Source: Edaphobacter sp. 12200R-103
Lineage (GTDB): Bacteria > Acidobacteriota > Terriglobia > Terriglobales > Acidobacteriaceae
DNA length: 64,000 bases
NCBI RefSeq assembly: GCF_010093025.1
Contig: NZ_CP048114.1
Span: 868,001-932,000 of the forward strand
Reading direction: 5' to 3'
Within the stretch, counting starts at the first letter, position 1; every line of letters begins with the position of its first letter. Below the pieces are notes generated by a model. That model ran no database searches. It saw only the letters and a program-made list of their open reading frames with translations, and was not told the DNA's origin. Shown here piece after piece: positions 28,112-36,794 of this stretch. The position numbers were made by a program, and so were the translations under genes.

Positions 28112-28639
28112 TTAGGTCCCCGACTTCGCGGGTGTACGATGCTTTATGAGTGTGAGCTCTGTTCCAGGATGTAACTTGCGAAAGTTTACCTCATCCATGA
28201 ACGAGCGAATCAGGAAGATGCCGCGGCCGGAACCACGCAGAATATTTTCGGGGGCAAGAGGGTCGGGCAATGTGTCGGGATCGAGGCCAGGGCCCTGGTC
28301 GGTGATTCGAATGACAAGATCATCTGCGGTCGTTTCAAAGGAAGCCGTGATGTGCTTGTTCGGGTCATATGCATTCCCATGCAGGACAGCGTTCACCGCT
28401 GCTTCCCGGACAGCCATCGCGATGTAGGGGATGGTGTCTTCATCGAACCCGGAGCGCTGAGCGTACTGTTCGGCAGTTTGCTCAATTTTATTAACGCTGT
28501 CCAGCGTGGAGTCGAGGGTGTAACTGACGCGGCTTGTCGTTGAGTCGGCCAAGGCTATCCTTGCAGTTCCTGTGTGCCCGTCGTCAGTGGCAGACAACAG
28601 CGATGATGGCAGTGTGCTTGTGCTTTCCACGAATGTCAA
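28112..28639 (-). CDS. Anti-sigma regulatory factor, HATPase serine kinase (RsbW/RsbT-like)
   Basis: A 175-residue GHKL ATPase. The N-box lies in MAVREAAVNAVLHGNAYDPN, the G1 box in RITDQGPGLDPDTLP and the G2 region in GSGRGIFLIRSFMDEV. Partner proteins of this type bind a sigma factor and phosphorylate an RsbV-like antagonist. The first 25 residues are a low-similarity extension. It sits directly upstream of the STAS gene (14 nt gap). A 238-bp stretch before it holds its promoter and nothing else identifiable. Confidence 0.87.
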   Translation of the reverse strand: MTFVESTSTLPSSLLSATDDGHTGTARIALADSTTSRVSYTLDSTLDSVNKIEQTAEQYAQRSGFDEDTIPYIAMAVREAAVNAVLHGNAYDPNKHITASFETTADDLVIRITDQGPGLDPDTLPDPLAPENILRGSGRGIFLIRSFMDEVNFRKLHPGTELTLIKHRTPAKSGT

Positions 28640-28877
28640 GATGAGTCCCTCCGCTCCGATGGTCCGACAATCCGGGCAGCGGCCTGTCCCGGAAACTCCT
28701 ACCTAAACACAACATCCCCTCTATCGGCAAATCCTGATGCGCTAAGATGCCAACAAAGCTATCCGGACCCGGGCGTTCCGTTCCCTCAGTTTCAGGCGCG
28801 GCATCCTCGGGCTTTTGAGCCGAACGATGGCAGCTTTCAGGCCGGCTCGGGTCCGTTTGCACCTGTAAAAGGCATCT

Positions 28878-30134
28878 ATGAACCGGCACGGAAATCTCAG
28901 AACCACCGTTTCGGCGCTGGTGGGCGCCTCTGTCGTGGACTCCACGGGAGCAACGCTTGGCCGCGTGCAGGAGTTTGCGGTTCTCCCCGGCGGGGAAGAT
29001 TCCTCGCGTGTGCTGGGCCTGATTCTAAAGCTGGCAAAAAAGGATCTTGAGCCGGGGAATACGATGGCTGCAGTCTGCGACCTGGAATGGGCTCGCGCCG
29101 GACTCAGCCTGCGTCCGATGGCCTCGCTGGAGCCCCCGCCCCAGGACCCTGTTCTGCTCGAGCGCGATCTGCTGGACCAGCAGATTATCGACGTCCATGG
29201 ACGCAAGGTGGTTCGGGTGAATGACGTTGTCCTTGAATGGGAGCAGCGCCCGGGTATAGGCACCTCCCTGCGCATTTTGGAGGTGGAGGTCGGTCTACGA
29301 GGAGCGGTCCGGCGCCTTCTCAAAGGGTTTCCGGTGGGCAGCGTTGATCGAATCGCTCAGCGCTTCGGGCCGAGCGTCATCCCGTGGGAGTTCGTGGACC
29401 TCATCGACCCAGCGCGCAGGGTCCGGCTGAAGGTCGATCAGGATCGCCTCTCCCAGATGCACCCCTCCGATATCGCCGACATCCTGGAGGAGCTCGCGCC
29501 GGCCGAGCGCCAGGTCCTCTTCGAGAGTCTGGACGAGGAGGTAGCCGCCGAGACGCTCGAAGAAGTTGAGCCTCGCCTGCAGAAATCTCTCATTCAGTCT
29601 CTGGACTCCGAACAGGTTGCCGGCATCGTCGAGGAGATGGACCCCGGCGCCGCCGCCGACCTGCTGGCCGAGCTGCCGGAAGAAAAATCAGAGGCCATCC
29701 TGGAGGGAATGGACCCGGCCGAGCGTCAGGAGGTCGAGGAGTTGCTCGAGTTCTCGCAGGACTCCGCTGCGGGCCGGATGACGACCGAGTATATCGCCTT
29801 ACCTGCGAGCGCCACTGTTGCCGACGTTCATGCCGTACTTCGTCATTTCGAGGGAGATATCGACCTGATCACCGATATTTACCTGCTAGACGAAAAGGGA
29901 AGGGTCATGTCGGTCGTTCCCATCGTTCAGATCCTCCTGGCGCAGACGAATGACATGCTGGCTGAGCTGCCCCATGCTCACCTGGTAACCTGCCAGATTG
30001 AGATGGGCGGGCGGAAGGTGGCCGAGTTATTCGATAAATACAATCTCCGCGCCTTGCCCGTGGTAGACACCGAACACAAGCTCGTCGGCGTTGTTCACGC
30101 CGAGCAGGTTATCTCGCTGCTGCGAAGCCAATAG
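28878..30134 (+). CDS. Soluble MgtE N-domain plus CBS-domain protein with PRC-barrel-like N-terminus
   Basis: A 418-residue cytoplasmic protein. Residues about 8-80 and 85-160 resemble PRC-barrel repeats (VSALVGASVVDSTGATLGRV; IIDVHGRKVVRVNDV). An MgtE intracellular N-domain follows at about 190-300 (MHPSDIADILEELAPAERQV, MDPGAAADLLAELPEEKSE), then a CBS pair (GRMTTEYIALPASATVADV; YNLRALPVVDTEHKLVGVV). The magnesium-channel membrane domain of true MgtE is absent. Stand-alone versions occur in actinobacteria and acidobacteria, often near metal transporters; none is present here. It may be a magnesium or nucleotide-sensing regulator. Confidence 0.85.
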   Translation: MNRHGNLRTTVSALVGASVVDSTGATLGRVQEFAVLPGGEDSSRVLGLILKLAKKDLEPGNTMAAVCDLEWARAGLSLRPMASLEPPPQDPVLLERDLLDQQIIDVHGRKVVRVNDVVLEWEQRPGIGTSLRILEVEVGLRGAVRRLLKGFPVGSVDRIAQRFGPSVIPWEFVDLIDPARRVRLKVDQDRLSQMHPSDIADILEELAPAERQVLFESLDEEVAAETLEEVEPRLQKSLIQSLDSEQVAGIVEEMDPGAAADLLAELPEEKSEAILEGMDPAERQEVEELLEFSQDSAAGRMTTEYIALPASATVADVHAVLRHFEGDIDLITDIYLLDEKGRVMSVVPIVQILLAQTNDMLAELPHAHLVTCQIEMGGRKVAELFDKYNLRALPVVDTEHKLVGVVHAEQVISLLRSQ

Positions 30135-30164
30135 CCGCATTGTGATCCTTCATAATGGAGAGGA

Positions 30165-31205
30165 ATGAAGATTCTCTACGCTGGAAGCCTGTCTCCCAAC
30201 GACTCCGCGCTATACCGCCTGTGGGCTCTCGAACGGCTGGGGCATCAGGTGATTCCGGTCAATTCGATCCCGTATTCTCCATCGAATCCGAAGCTTCGCG
30301 CTATTGTCTTCAGGTTGGCAATGGGGCCGCATGTCGATCGTCTGAACCGTGACATCATCGACATTGCGGAGCGCGAGCGGCCTGACGTGCTTTGGGCTGA
30401 CAAGCTGCTATGGATGAAGCCAAAGACCGTCGATCGTCTGCGTTCGCTCGGCATCGTTACGGTAAGCTACATGATCGACAATCCCTTCGGCCCCAGGCAG
30501 GACCCGGGTTGGCGGCTCTATATGAAGGCCATTCCTCATTACGACCTGCATGTGTTGCAGCGAGACAAAAATATTGAAGACTATCGCTCCCGTGGGGCTC
30601 GCGACGTCATCAAGATTCAGACCGCCTACGAGCCGACGCTGCATTTTCCTCCGCCGGAGGGCTGGTCGGATCGCAATCGCAATCGCGATGTGTCTTTTCT
30701 GGGAACTCCCTACGACGATCGCGCCATAGTTCTGTCGAATCTCTCTCAGGAGTTCGATGTCGCTATCTCCGGCCCTACAAGGCACTGGAAGCGCGCACTG
30801 ACACCGGAGCAGTTTTCAAAGCTCTATCGGGAAGGCGAGCTCTATCACGATCAATATCGTGAAGCCATCTGGCGATCCAAGATCAATCTCAGCTTCATCA
30901 CTCACTCCAACCAGGATGAGTTTGTGCATAAAAGCTTTGAGATCGCGGGTTGCGGAGGCTTCCTTCTGGCCGAGCGTTCCCAGGGCCACATGGATCGTTT
31001 TGTTGACGGCGAGGAGGCAGTCTTTTTTACCGGGTATGACGAGCTGGTGGAGAAGATCCGGCGCTACCTGCCCGATGAAGAGGCCAGAAACAGGATTGCC
31101 GCCGCCGGACATCGCCGGGCTGAGCGCGACGGATACCATAATGACCGCCAGGTAGGTCTGATTGTCGAGCGCCTCCAGAAGATAGCGCTCGCAAAAAAGA
31201 GCTAG
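30165..31205 (+). CDS. Glycosyltransferase, CgeB/GT4-like
   Basis: A 346-residue protein lacking a signal peptide. The N-terminus is a Rossmann-like start (MKILYAGSLSPNDSALYRLW). The C-terminal part carries the CgeB/Glycos_transf_1_2 pattern KSFEIAGCGGFLLAERSQGH followed by GEEAVFFTGYDELVEKIRRY, typical of GT-B retaining glycosyltransferases. The donor and acceptor are unknown. No polysaccharide cluster surrounds it. Its stop overlaps a decayed gene on the other strand. Confidence 0.8.
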   Translation: MKILYAGSLSPNDSALYRLWALERLGHQVIPVNSIPYSPSNPKLRAIVFRLAMGPHVDRLNRDIIDIAERERPDVLWADKLLWMKPKTVDRLRSLGIVTVSYMIDNPFGPRQDPGWRLYMKAIPHYDLHVLQRDKNIEDYRSRGARDVIKIQTAYEPTLHFPPPEGWSDRNRNRDVSFLGTPYDDRAIVLSNLSQEFDVAISGPTRHWKRALTPEQFSKLYREGELYHDQYREAIWRSKINLSFITHSNQDEFVHKSFEIAGCGGFLLAERSQGHMDRFVDGEEAVFFTGYDELVEKIRRYLPDEEARNRIAAAGHRRAERDGYHNDRQVGLIVERLQKIALAKKS

Positions 31206-31395
31206 TCTGCTCCACCTGCGGTCACAAGGCGCAGCGAGGAGAGATTTTTGACCCAGCGTTGCGGCTTTTTATCTTCGCTCGATACCAGCTTAAAATGCCC
31301 GTCCTCAATCAGGGGATGACCGCTGGCGCCTGACTACTCCTGTAGCCGGTTAATGAAAGAAGAAGCACGGCAATGAGCAGGGAAGCGGGTCTCAT
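31202..31395 (-). pseudogene. Decayed small secreted protein or lipoprotein (frameshift)
   Basis: From an ATG at 31395 with AGGAGG upstream, the frame reads MRPASLLIAVLLLSLTG, a clean signal peptide, and then stops after 28 codons. A second frame on the same strand continues LIEDGHFKLVSSEDKKPQ then RWVKNLSSLRLVTAGGAD and ends at a TAG that overlaps the end of the glycosyltransferase gene. A single frameshift between about 31315 and 31345 would rejoin the two. The expected lipobox Cys is not present (a Tyr follows LTG), which also fits decay. The protein family is not recognised. Confidence 0.5.
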
Positions 31396-31517
31396 GCCGT
31401 CCTCCTAACCTCGCCCACAGCTTCGGCAAAGCCTTTACTGGCCCAGGCTGAAGGGAATGCCGGCCCACCGTCTGCTGTGACCGTGTGCCGGGGTGAGGTA
31501 CAGGCTATACTTGATCT

Positions 31518-32021
31518 ATGTCCATCGTTCGCAATGCTGCTGCCATCGTCAAGGGAATGAGCGTTACGCTGAAGGAGGCTTTTCAGCCCAGCGAAGTCGA
31601 GAACTACCCGGATGGCAAAGGACCGATGCGCGGCGCGAAGTTTCAGGAGCGATTTCGCGGCAAGCATCAACTGCAGCGCGACGAAAATGGTCTGGAAAAG
31701 TGCGTGGCCTGCTTCCTGTGCGCGGCTGCATGCCCTTCGAACTGCATCTATATCGAGGCGGCGGACAACACGAAGGAGAAGCGCATCTCAAGCTCGGAGC
31801 GCTATGCCAAGGTCTACAACATCGACTACAACCGCTGCATCTTCTGCGGTTACTGCGTCGAGGCCTGCCCGACCGATGCGATTACCCATGGCCATGGCTT
31901 TGAGCTGGCATCCCTGAACGCTACGACGCTGGTGATGCGAAAAGAAGATCTGCTGGTCCCGCAAGTGGCTCTTCCCGATGTTGTTCAATCGGATGCAGAT
32001 AAGGCCGAGATTCTGGCCTGA
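31518..32021 (+). CDS. nuoI: NADH-quinone oxidoreductase subunit I (NuoI), 8Fe ferredoxin
   Basis: A 167-residue peripheral subunit of complex I that carries two 4Fe-4S clusters. The cysteine motifs are CVACFLCAAACPSNC (around residues 62-76) and CIFCGYCVEACPTDA (around 101-115), and the family tail GHGFELA follows. The usual nuo neighbours (nuoH, nuoJ) are absent; it is isolated between a decayed gene and metH. It may be a second, dispersed copy or serve another ferredoxin-linked complex. Confidence 0.87.
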   Translation: MSIVRNAAAIVKGMSVTLKEAFQPSEVENYPDGKGPMRGAKFQERFRGKHQLQRDENGLEKCVACFLCAAACPSNCIYIEAADNTKEKRISSSERYAKVYNIDYNRCIFCGYCVEACPTDAITHGHGFELASLNATTLVMRKEDLLVPQVALPDVVQSDADKAEILA

Positions 32022-32112
32022 GTGAACACAGGAAAGAGATACGACCCGGCCGGTGGTATCCCCCTCCAGCGGCGACTTGCATCGTGCCGTGCCGGAGAAA
32101 CGTCAGATAAAG

Positions 32113-33219
32113 ATGATCCAACGCAAGCCACATCCTCTGCAGAAGATTCTTGAGAACCGTATTGCCATCATTGATGGAGCGATGGGCACGACCATCCGTA
32201 CCTACGGCATGACCGAAGCGGATATCCGTGGCGAGCGCTTCAAAGATTCCAAAAAAGATCTGCTGAACAACGGCGATATCTTTTCACTGACGCAGCCGGA
32301 GATGATCGGCGACATCCATCGCCGCTTCCTTGAAGCCGGGGCAGACATCATCGAGACGAATACCTTCGGCGCAACCAGCATCGCGCAGAGCGAATTTTTC
32401 GTAGACGATCCGCGTGAGCATGGCGGCAGAAAGAATCCTGAGTTTTATCAGAAGATCATCGATGACAAATTTCTTGCTGATTTGGCTTGGGAGATCAACG
32501 AGCAGTCCGCACGTCAGTGCAGAGAATGGGCCGACCGGGTAGGGAGCGCGACAGGCCGCCAACGCTTTGTCGCTGGAGCGGTCGGCCCGCTGACGGTGTC
32601 ATTGTCCAACTCGCCCGATGCGGACGATCCGGGGTTCCGTGTAGTGACCTTCGACCAGGTGAAGACCGCCTACACGCAGCAGGTACGCGCTCTCATCGCT
32701 GGAGGATCGGATCTACTGCTGGTGGAGACGATCTTCGATTCGTTGAATGCGAAGGCCGCACTGGTCGCGATCCGCGAGGTCTTCGATGAGGGTGGCAAGG
32801 AGCTTCCAATTATGATCTCGGCTGCCGTCGGGCGCGGGGGCGAGACGATGATCTCGGCGCAGACGGTCGAGGCTTTCTGGACCGCGATGGAGCATGCGAA
32901 GCCACTCTCGATCGGCCTGAATTGCTCCCTGGGACCCGACCTGATGTACCCCTTTCTGGAAGAACTTTCGACCAAGTCTACGGCCGCCGTCTCCGCCTAT
33001 CCCAATGCGGGTCTGCCCAATCCGCTGTCTCCTACGGGATTCGATCTGGGACCGGAAGATATGGCCCGCTTTCTTGGGGACTTTGCAAACGGCGGGCTGA
33101 TCAATATCGCAGGCGGTTGCTGTGGGAACACCCCGGAGCACATTGCCGCGGTTGCAAAGGCACTGGAAGGAAAGGCTCCGCGGCCATTGAATGACCAGAA
33201 GGTCGAGGTTGCAGCGTGA
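32113..33219 (+). CDS. metH: Methionine synthase, homocysteine-binding module (MetH N-terminal part)
   Basis: A 368-residue zinc-dependent homocysteine S-methyltransferase domain corresponding to the first module of cobalamin-dependent MetH. It starts with the family motif [14 protein letters not shown], has [11 protein letters not shown], and carries the zinc cysteines in GLNCSLGP and [14 protein letters not shown]. The start [10 protein letters not shown] is preferred; a GTG at 32053 would add 20 residues but has no ribosome site. The stop overlaps the GTG start of the remaining MetH modules by 4 bp, so the enzyme is split into two polypeptides, made together. Confidence 0.9.
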   Translation: MIQRKPHPLQKILENRIAIIDGAMGTTIRTYGMTEADIRGERFKDSKKDLLNNGDIFSLTQPEMIGDIHRRFLEAGADIIETNTFGATSIAQSEFFVDDPREHGGRKNPEFYQKIIDDKFLADLAWEINEQSARQCREWADRVGSATGRQRFVAGAVGPLTVSLSNSPDADDPGFRVVTFDQVKTAYTQQVRALIAGGSDLLLVETIFDSLNAKAALVAIREVFDEGGKELPIMISAAVGRGGETMISAQTVEAFWTAMEHAKPLSIGLNCSLGPDLMYPFLEELSTKSTAAVSAYPNAGLPNPLSPTGFDLGPEDMARFLGDFANGGLINIAGGCCGNTPEHIAAVAKALEGKAPRPLNDQKVEVAA

Positions 33220-35948
33220 GCCTGACAGAAAATGACTCTACCCTTGTAGAGACGAAAGCGCTGCGTCTTTCAGGATCACAGCCGTTCACGCAGCAGCCGG
33301 GCGTCTTTCTCGTTATCGGAGAACGAACCAATGTCGCCGGCTCTCCTAAATTTGCGAAGCTGATCAAAGAAGGCAAGTACGAAGATGCCGTAAGCATTGC
33401 CCGGCAGCAGGTGGAGAACGGAGCCAATGTGCTCGACATCTGCATGGACGAGGGTATGATCGACGGCGTGGCCGCAATGACGCGCTTCCTGCAGTTGCTG
33501 GCAAGCGAGCCTGAGGTCGCCAAGGCGCCCTTTATGGTGGACTCCTCGAAGTGGGAGGTTATCCAGGCGGGGCTCAAATGTCTTCAGGGCAAAGGAATCG
33601 TAAACTCGATCTCTCTCAAAGAGGGCGAGGAGAAGTTTCGTCAGCAGGCCCGCACCATTCTTAAGTATGGCGCCGCCGTTGTCGTGATGGCCTTCGACGA
33701 ACAAGGCCAGGCTGCGACTTACGAGGACAAAGTTCGCATCTGCGAACGCGCTTACCGCATCTTGGTAGACGAAACAGGCTTTTCGCCGGAAGACATCATC
33801 TTCGACCCCAACGTCCTGACGGTTGCGACCGGTATGGAGGAGCATAACAACTACGCCGTCGACTTCATTAACGCAACACGATGGATCAAACAAAATCTTC
33901 CTCACGCCAAGGTCTCCGGCGGCATCTCGAATATCTCGTTCAGCTTTCGCGGCAACAACAAGGTGCGCGAGGCAATGCACTCGGCGTTTCTGTATCACGC
34001 CATTGCCGCCGGTCTGGACATGGGCATCGTCAACGCCGGCCAGTTGGAGATCTACGAAGAGATTGAGCCGGAACTGAAAGAGCTTGTCGAAGATGTGCTC
34101 CTGAACCGGAGGCCAGACGCGACTGAGCGCCTGGTGGACTATGGCGAAACCCTGAAGGCCGCGGGTGCGGGCGCAACTGCGACCGAGAAGAAAGAGGAAG
34201 CGTGGCGCAGCGGGACGGTGGAAGAACGTTTGGCGCACGCCCTGGTGAAGGGAATCGACAGCTACATCGAGGCCGACACGGAGGAGGCGCGCGCCAAGCT
34301 GGGCCGTCCTCTGCTGGTGATTGAAGGTCCTTTGATGGACGGCATGGGGATCGTCGGCGACCTCTTTGGTGCGGGCAAGATGTTTCTGCCACAGGTCGTG
34401 AAATCAGCCCGTGTGATGAAGAAGTCCGTTGCCTATCTGACTCCTTTCATGGAAGAGGAGAAGCAGGCCATGGCTGCTGCCGGGCAGGAGATCAAGACCC
34501 AGGGGAAGATCGTGCTGGCCACCGTAAAAGGCGATGTTCACGATATCGGCAAGAATATCGTCGGTGTCGTGCTGGCCTGCAACAACTATGAGGTCATCGA
34601 TCTCGGCGTCATGGTCCCCGCCGAAAAGATTCTGCAGCGTGCCAAGGAGGTGCGGGCAGACATTATCGGGCTCAGCGGATTGATTACGCCCTCGCTGGAC
34701 GAGATGGTTCACGTGGCTCGCGAGATGCAACGACAGGGCTTTACGCTACCGTTGCTGATTGGTGGAGCTACAACTAGTCGCGCCCACACCGCTATCAAGA
34801 TTGCTCCGCATTACAGTGCTCCTGTAGTTCATGTGCTTGACGCCAGTCGTGCCGTGCCTGTATCGACTGCGCTGCTGAGTGACGAGAGCAGAGAGGCGTT
34901 TATAACCCAGCATCAGACCGAATATGAGAACGTGCGGCGCTCCCATGCCGCGCCGCGTTTGACCGCTGTTCCACTCGAAGAGGCGCGAAGGCGACGAACC
35001 GCTATCGAATGGCGGGCAGAGGACATCGCCGTGCCGGAGTTTACCGGCGTACGAGTGCTCGACAACTTCCCGCTCGCAACCCTGCGGGAGTTTATCGACT
35101 GGTCACCGTTCTTCCATGCCTGGGGGTTGAAGGGGATTTATCCCCGCATCTTTGAGCATGAGGAGTATGGTGCTCAGGCGAAGCAGATCTTCAAGGAAGG
35201 CAATGCGCTTCTCGATCGCATTATCGAAGGCAATCTGATTCGAGCGCGTGGTGTCTATGGATTTTTCCCGGCGAATGCGGAAGGCGACGACGTTGCGCTC
35301 TATGCCGATGAGTCCCGCACTGAGGAGCTTACGCGCTTTCATTTTCTGCGCCAGCAGGTGAACCGTGAAGGAAATGAGCCGTGCCGCTCTCTCGCTGACT
35401 TTATCGCTCCGAAGGAGACGGGCCTGGTAGATTCTATCGGTGCCTTTGCTGTGACCAGCGGCATAGGCCTGAAAGAGCTATGCGAGCGCTTCCGCGCAGA
35501 GAATGACGACTACAACGCTATCATGGCCGAGGCAATTGCAGATCGGCTTGCTGAGGCCTTCGCAGAGTGTCTGCATAAGTGTGTCCGTGACGAGTGGGGT
35601 TATGGGCGCACTGAAAACCTGACCAATGACGAGCTGATCCATGAGCGTTATCGGGGGATCCGCCCGGCTCCGGGGTACCCGGCATGCCCGGACCATACGG
35701 AGAAGGGAACCATCTGGCAACTGCTCGACGTCGAGAAGAACACCGGGATACAGATTACGGAGTCGTTTGCGATGTGGCCCGGATCGAGCATTAGCGGTCT
35801 CTATTTCGCACACCCGCAGTCGCGTTACTTCAGCCTCGGCAAGATCGACCGGGACCAGGTGGAGGATTATCATCTGCGGAAAGGTATACGGATAGCGGAC
35901 GTGGAGCGCTGGCTTAGCTCAAACCTGAACTACGATCCCTCCTCCTAA
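33216..35948 (+). CDS. metH: Methionine synthase, folate, cobalamin and activation modules (MetH C-terminal part)
   Basis: A 910-residue protein with the last three MetH modules. The pterin-binding domain begins [20 protein letters not shown]. The cobalamin cap and Rossmann domain hold the axial His in [11 protein letters not shown], plus DLGVMVP and [10 protein letters not shown]. The SAM-binding reactivation domain ends the protein ([23 protein letters not shown]). GTG start within a GTGA overlap. Together with the upstream protein it transfers the methyl group from methyl-tetrahydrofolate to homocysteine. Confidence 0.94.
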   Translation: MSLTENDSTLVETKALRLSGSQPFTQQPGVFLVIGERTNVAGSPKFAKLIKEGKYEDAVSIARQQVENGANVLDICMDEGMIDGVAAMTRFLQLLASEPEVAKAPFMVDSSKWEVIQAGLKCLQGKGIVNSISLKEGEEKFRQQARTILKYGAAVVVMAFDEQGQAATYEDKVRICERAYRILVDETGFSPEDIIFDPNVLTVATGMEEHNNYAVDFINATRWIKQNLPHAKVSGGISNISFSFRGNNKVREAMHSAFLYHAIAAGLDMGIVNAGQLEIYEEIEPELKELVEDVLLNRRPDATERLVDYGETLKAAGAGATATEKKEEAWRSGTVEERLAHALVKGIDSYIEADTEEARAKLGRPLLVIEGPLMDGMGIVGDLFGAGKMFLPQVVKSARVMKKSVAYLTPFMEEEKQAMAAAGQEIKTQGKIVLATVKGDVHDIGKNIVGVVLACNNYEVIDLGVMVPAEKILQRAKEVRADIIGLSGLITPSLDEMVHVAREMQRQGFTLPLLIGGATTSRAHTAIKIAPHYSAPVVHVLDASRAVPVSTALLSDESREAFITQHQTEYENVRRSHAAPRLTAVPLEEARRRRTAIEWRAEDIAVPEFTGVRVLDNFPLATLREFIDWSPFFHAWGLKGIYPRIFEHEEYGAQAKQIFKEGNALLDRIIEGNLIRARGVYGFFPANAEGDDVALYADESRTEELTRFHFLRQQVNREGNEPCRSLADFIAPKETGLVDSIGAFAVTSGIGLKELCERFRAENDDYNAIMAEAIADRLAEAFAECLHKCVRDEWGYGRTENLTNDELIHERYRGIRPAPGYPACPDHTEKGTIWQLLDVEKNTGIQITESFAMWPGSSISGLYFAHPQSRYFSLGKIDRDQVEDYHLRKGIRIADVERWLSSNLNYDPSS

Positions 35949-36087
35949 TGCCAGCCAGCGCACTTTTCCGGCAGTCAATTCGATGAAATAATAAGAAAGT
36001 TTCCTATCTCGACATCGCGGAATCTCCGTTTTTCTGCCAGCAATCCAGGCGAATGCATGAACCGCATGCCGTAACTGCGACACATGC

Positions 36088-36465
36088 ATGGAATCTACAT
36101 CGACGACCAAACCTTCTATCCTCCACCTCTGTAGCCGCGAGATGCTGCGGCCTCTCCGCGATCAGATCTTGCGCATCTCGGGCTTTGAAGTGGACTCGTT
36201 CCTAACGGGTTCCGATACTTTGCAGAAGTTTCGGGAGAAACCGTATGATCTTGTGCTCGTCGATGTAGAAGGCGAAGCCGGCGTAACCAATGCTGAAGAT
36301 ATCTGCTCCAAAATCAAGACCGCGCAACCCGATCAGCGGGTTGCCTTCGTCTGCAACTGGCGCGTAGCAATACTCACAGATTGTCCGGATGATATTGTCC
36401 GAACTGAATTTGACCCCGTGGCATTTGTCAGGGGAGTACGCAATATTCTTGCCGAACGGAACTAA
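36088..36465 (+). CDS. Degenerate receiver-domain protein
   Basis: A 125-residue protein with the fold pattern of a response-regulator receiver (SILHLCSREMLRPLRDQILR, then PYDLVLVDVEGEAG). The acidic pair near the N-terminus is replaced by Cys-Ser-Arg-Glu, and no conserved Lys is visible at the end, while the acceptor-site Asp remains in LVLVDVEG. This suggests a pseudo-receiver or a phosphorylation-independent adaptor. It has no output domain. The start MESTSTTKPS is the first in-frame Met. Confidence 0.65.
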   Translation: MESTSTTKPSILHLCSREMLRPLRDQILRISGFEVDSFLTGSDTLQKFREKPYDLVLVDVEGEAGVTNAEDICSKIKTAQPDQRVAFVCNWRVAILTDCPDDIVRTEFDPVAFVRGVRNILAERN

Positions 36466-36556
36466 GGCGAAGAGCTTCGTTTGCGCTTTCTTTTGCGCTG
36501 TGCTAAAAAAGATACATTCAGTCTGTTACGGAACAGATTTCCGCCTCAGACGCGAA

Positions 36557-36666
36557 TTTCATGAAGAGTGGTTGAGGGACGAGCCCTGTGACGCCACGAC
36601 AACCGGCCTGAAACCATTATTTCGGGCGACCGGTGTCAACTCTCTCCTGGAAACAGGGTACATGAG
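36557..36666 (+). promoter_or_regulatory. SAM-I (S-box) riboswitch upstream of the threonine-synthase-like operon
   Basis: The core follows the S-box consensus: GAAGAGTGGTTGAGGGACGA then GCCCTGTGACGCC, CGACAACCGGC and CCGGTGTCAAC. Helices can be drawn: P1 from TTCATG (36558-36563) with CATGAG (36661-36666), P2 GTGG/CCAC, P3 GCCTGAAA/TTTCGGGC extended by ACCGG/CCGGT, and P4 CCTG/CAGG. The aptamer is 129 nt before the ATG at 36795. Downstream are hairpins such as CAGTCC/GGACTG but no T-rich terminator, so control may be translational. Such elements respond to S-adenosylmethionine and normally control methionine or sulfur genes. Confidence 0.88.
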
Positions 36667-36794
36667 ATTCGAGGGGCATACCCCAAACGCCCCGCGAACT
36701 TCAGTCCACCCCGGACTGCGTGTGCTTTTGCATACGTGGTTCTCCTCGAGAGACGTCATAAGCTTTTTTCCTCCTCCAACTGGAGAGAGCACAG

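Noticed and set aside
36661..36794. Rho-independent terminator as the riboswitch expression platform
   Set aside because: The hairpins seen (for example CAGTCC/GGACTG) are not followed by a T-run.
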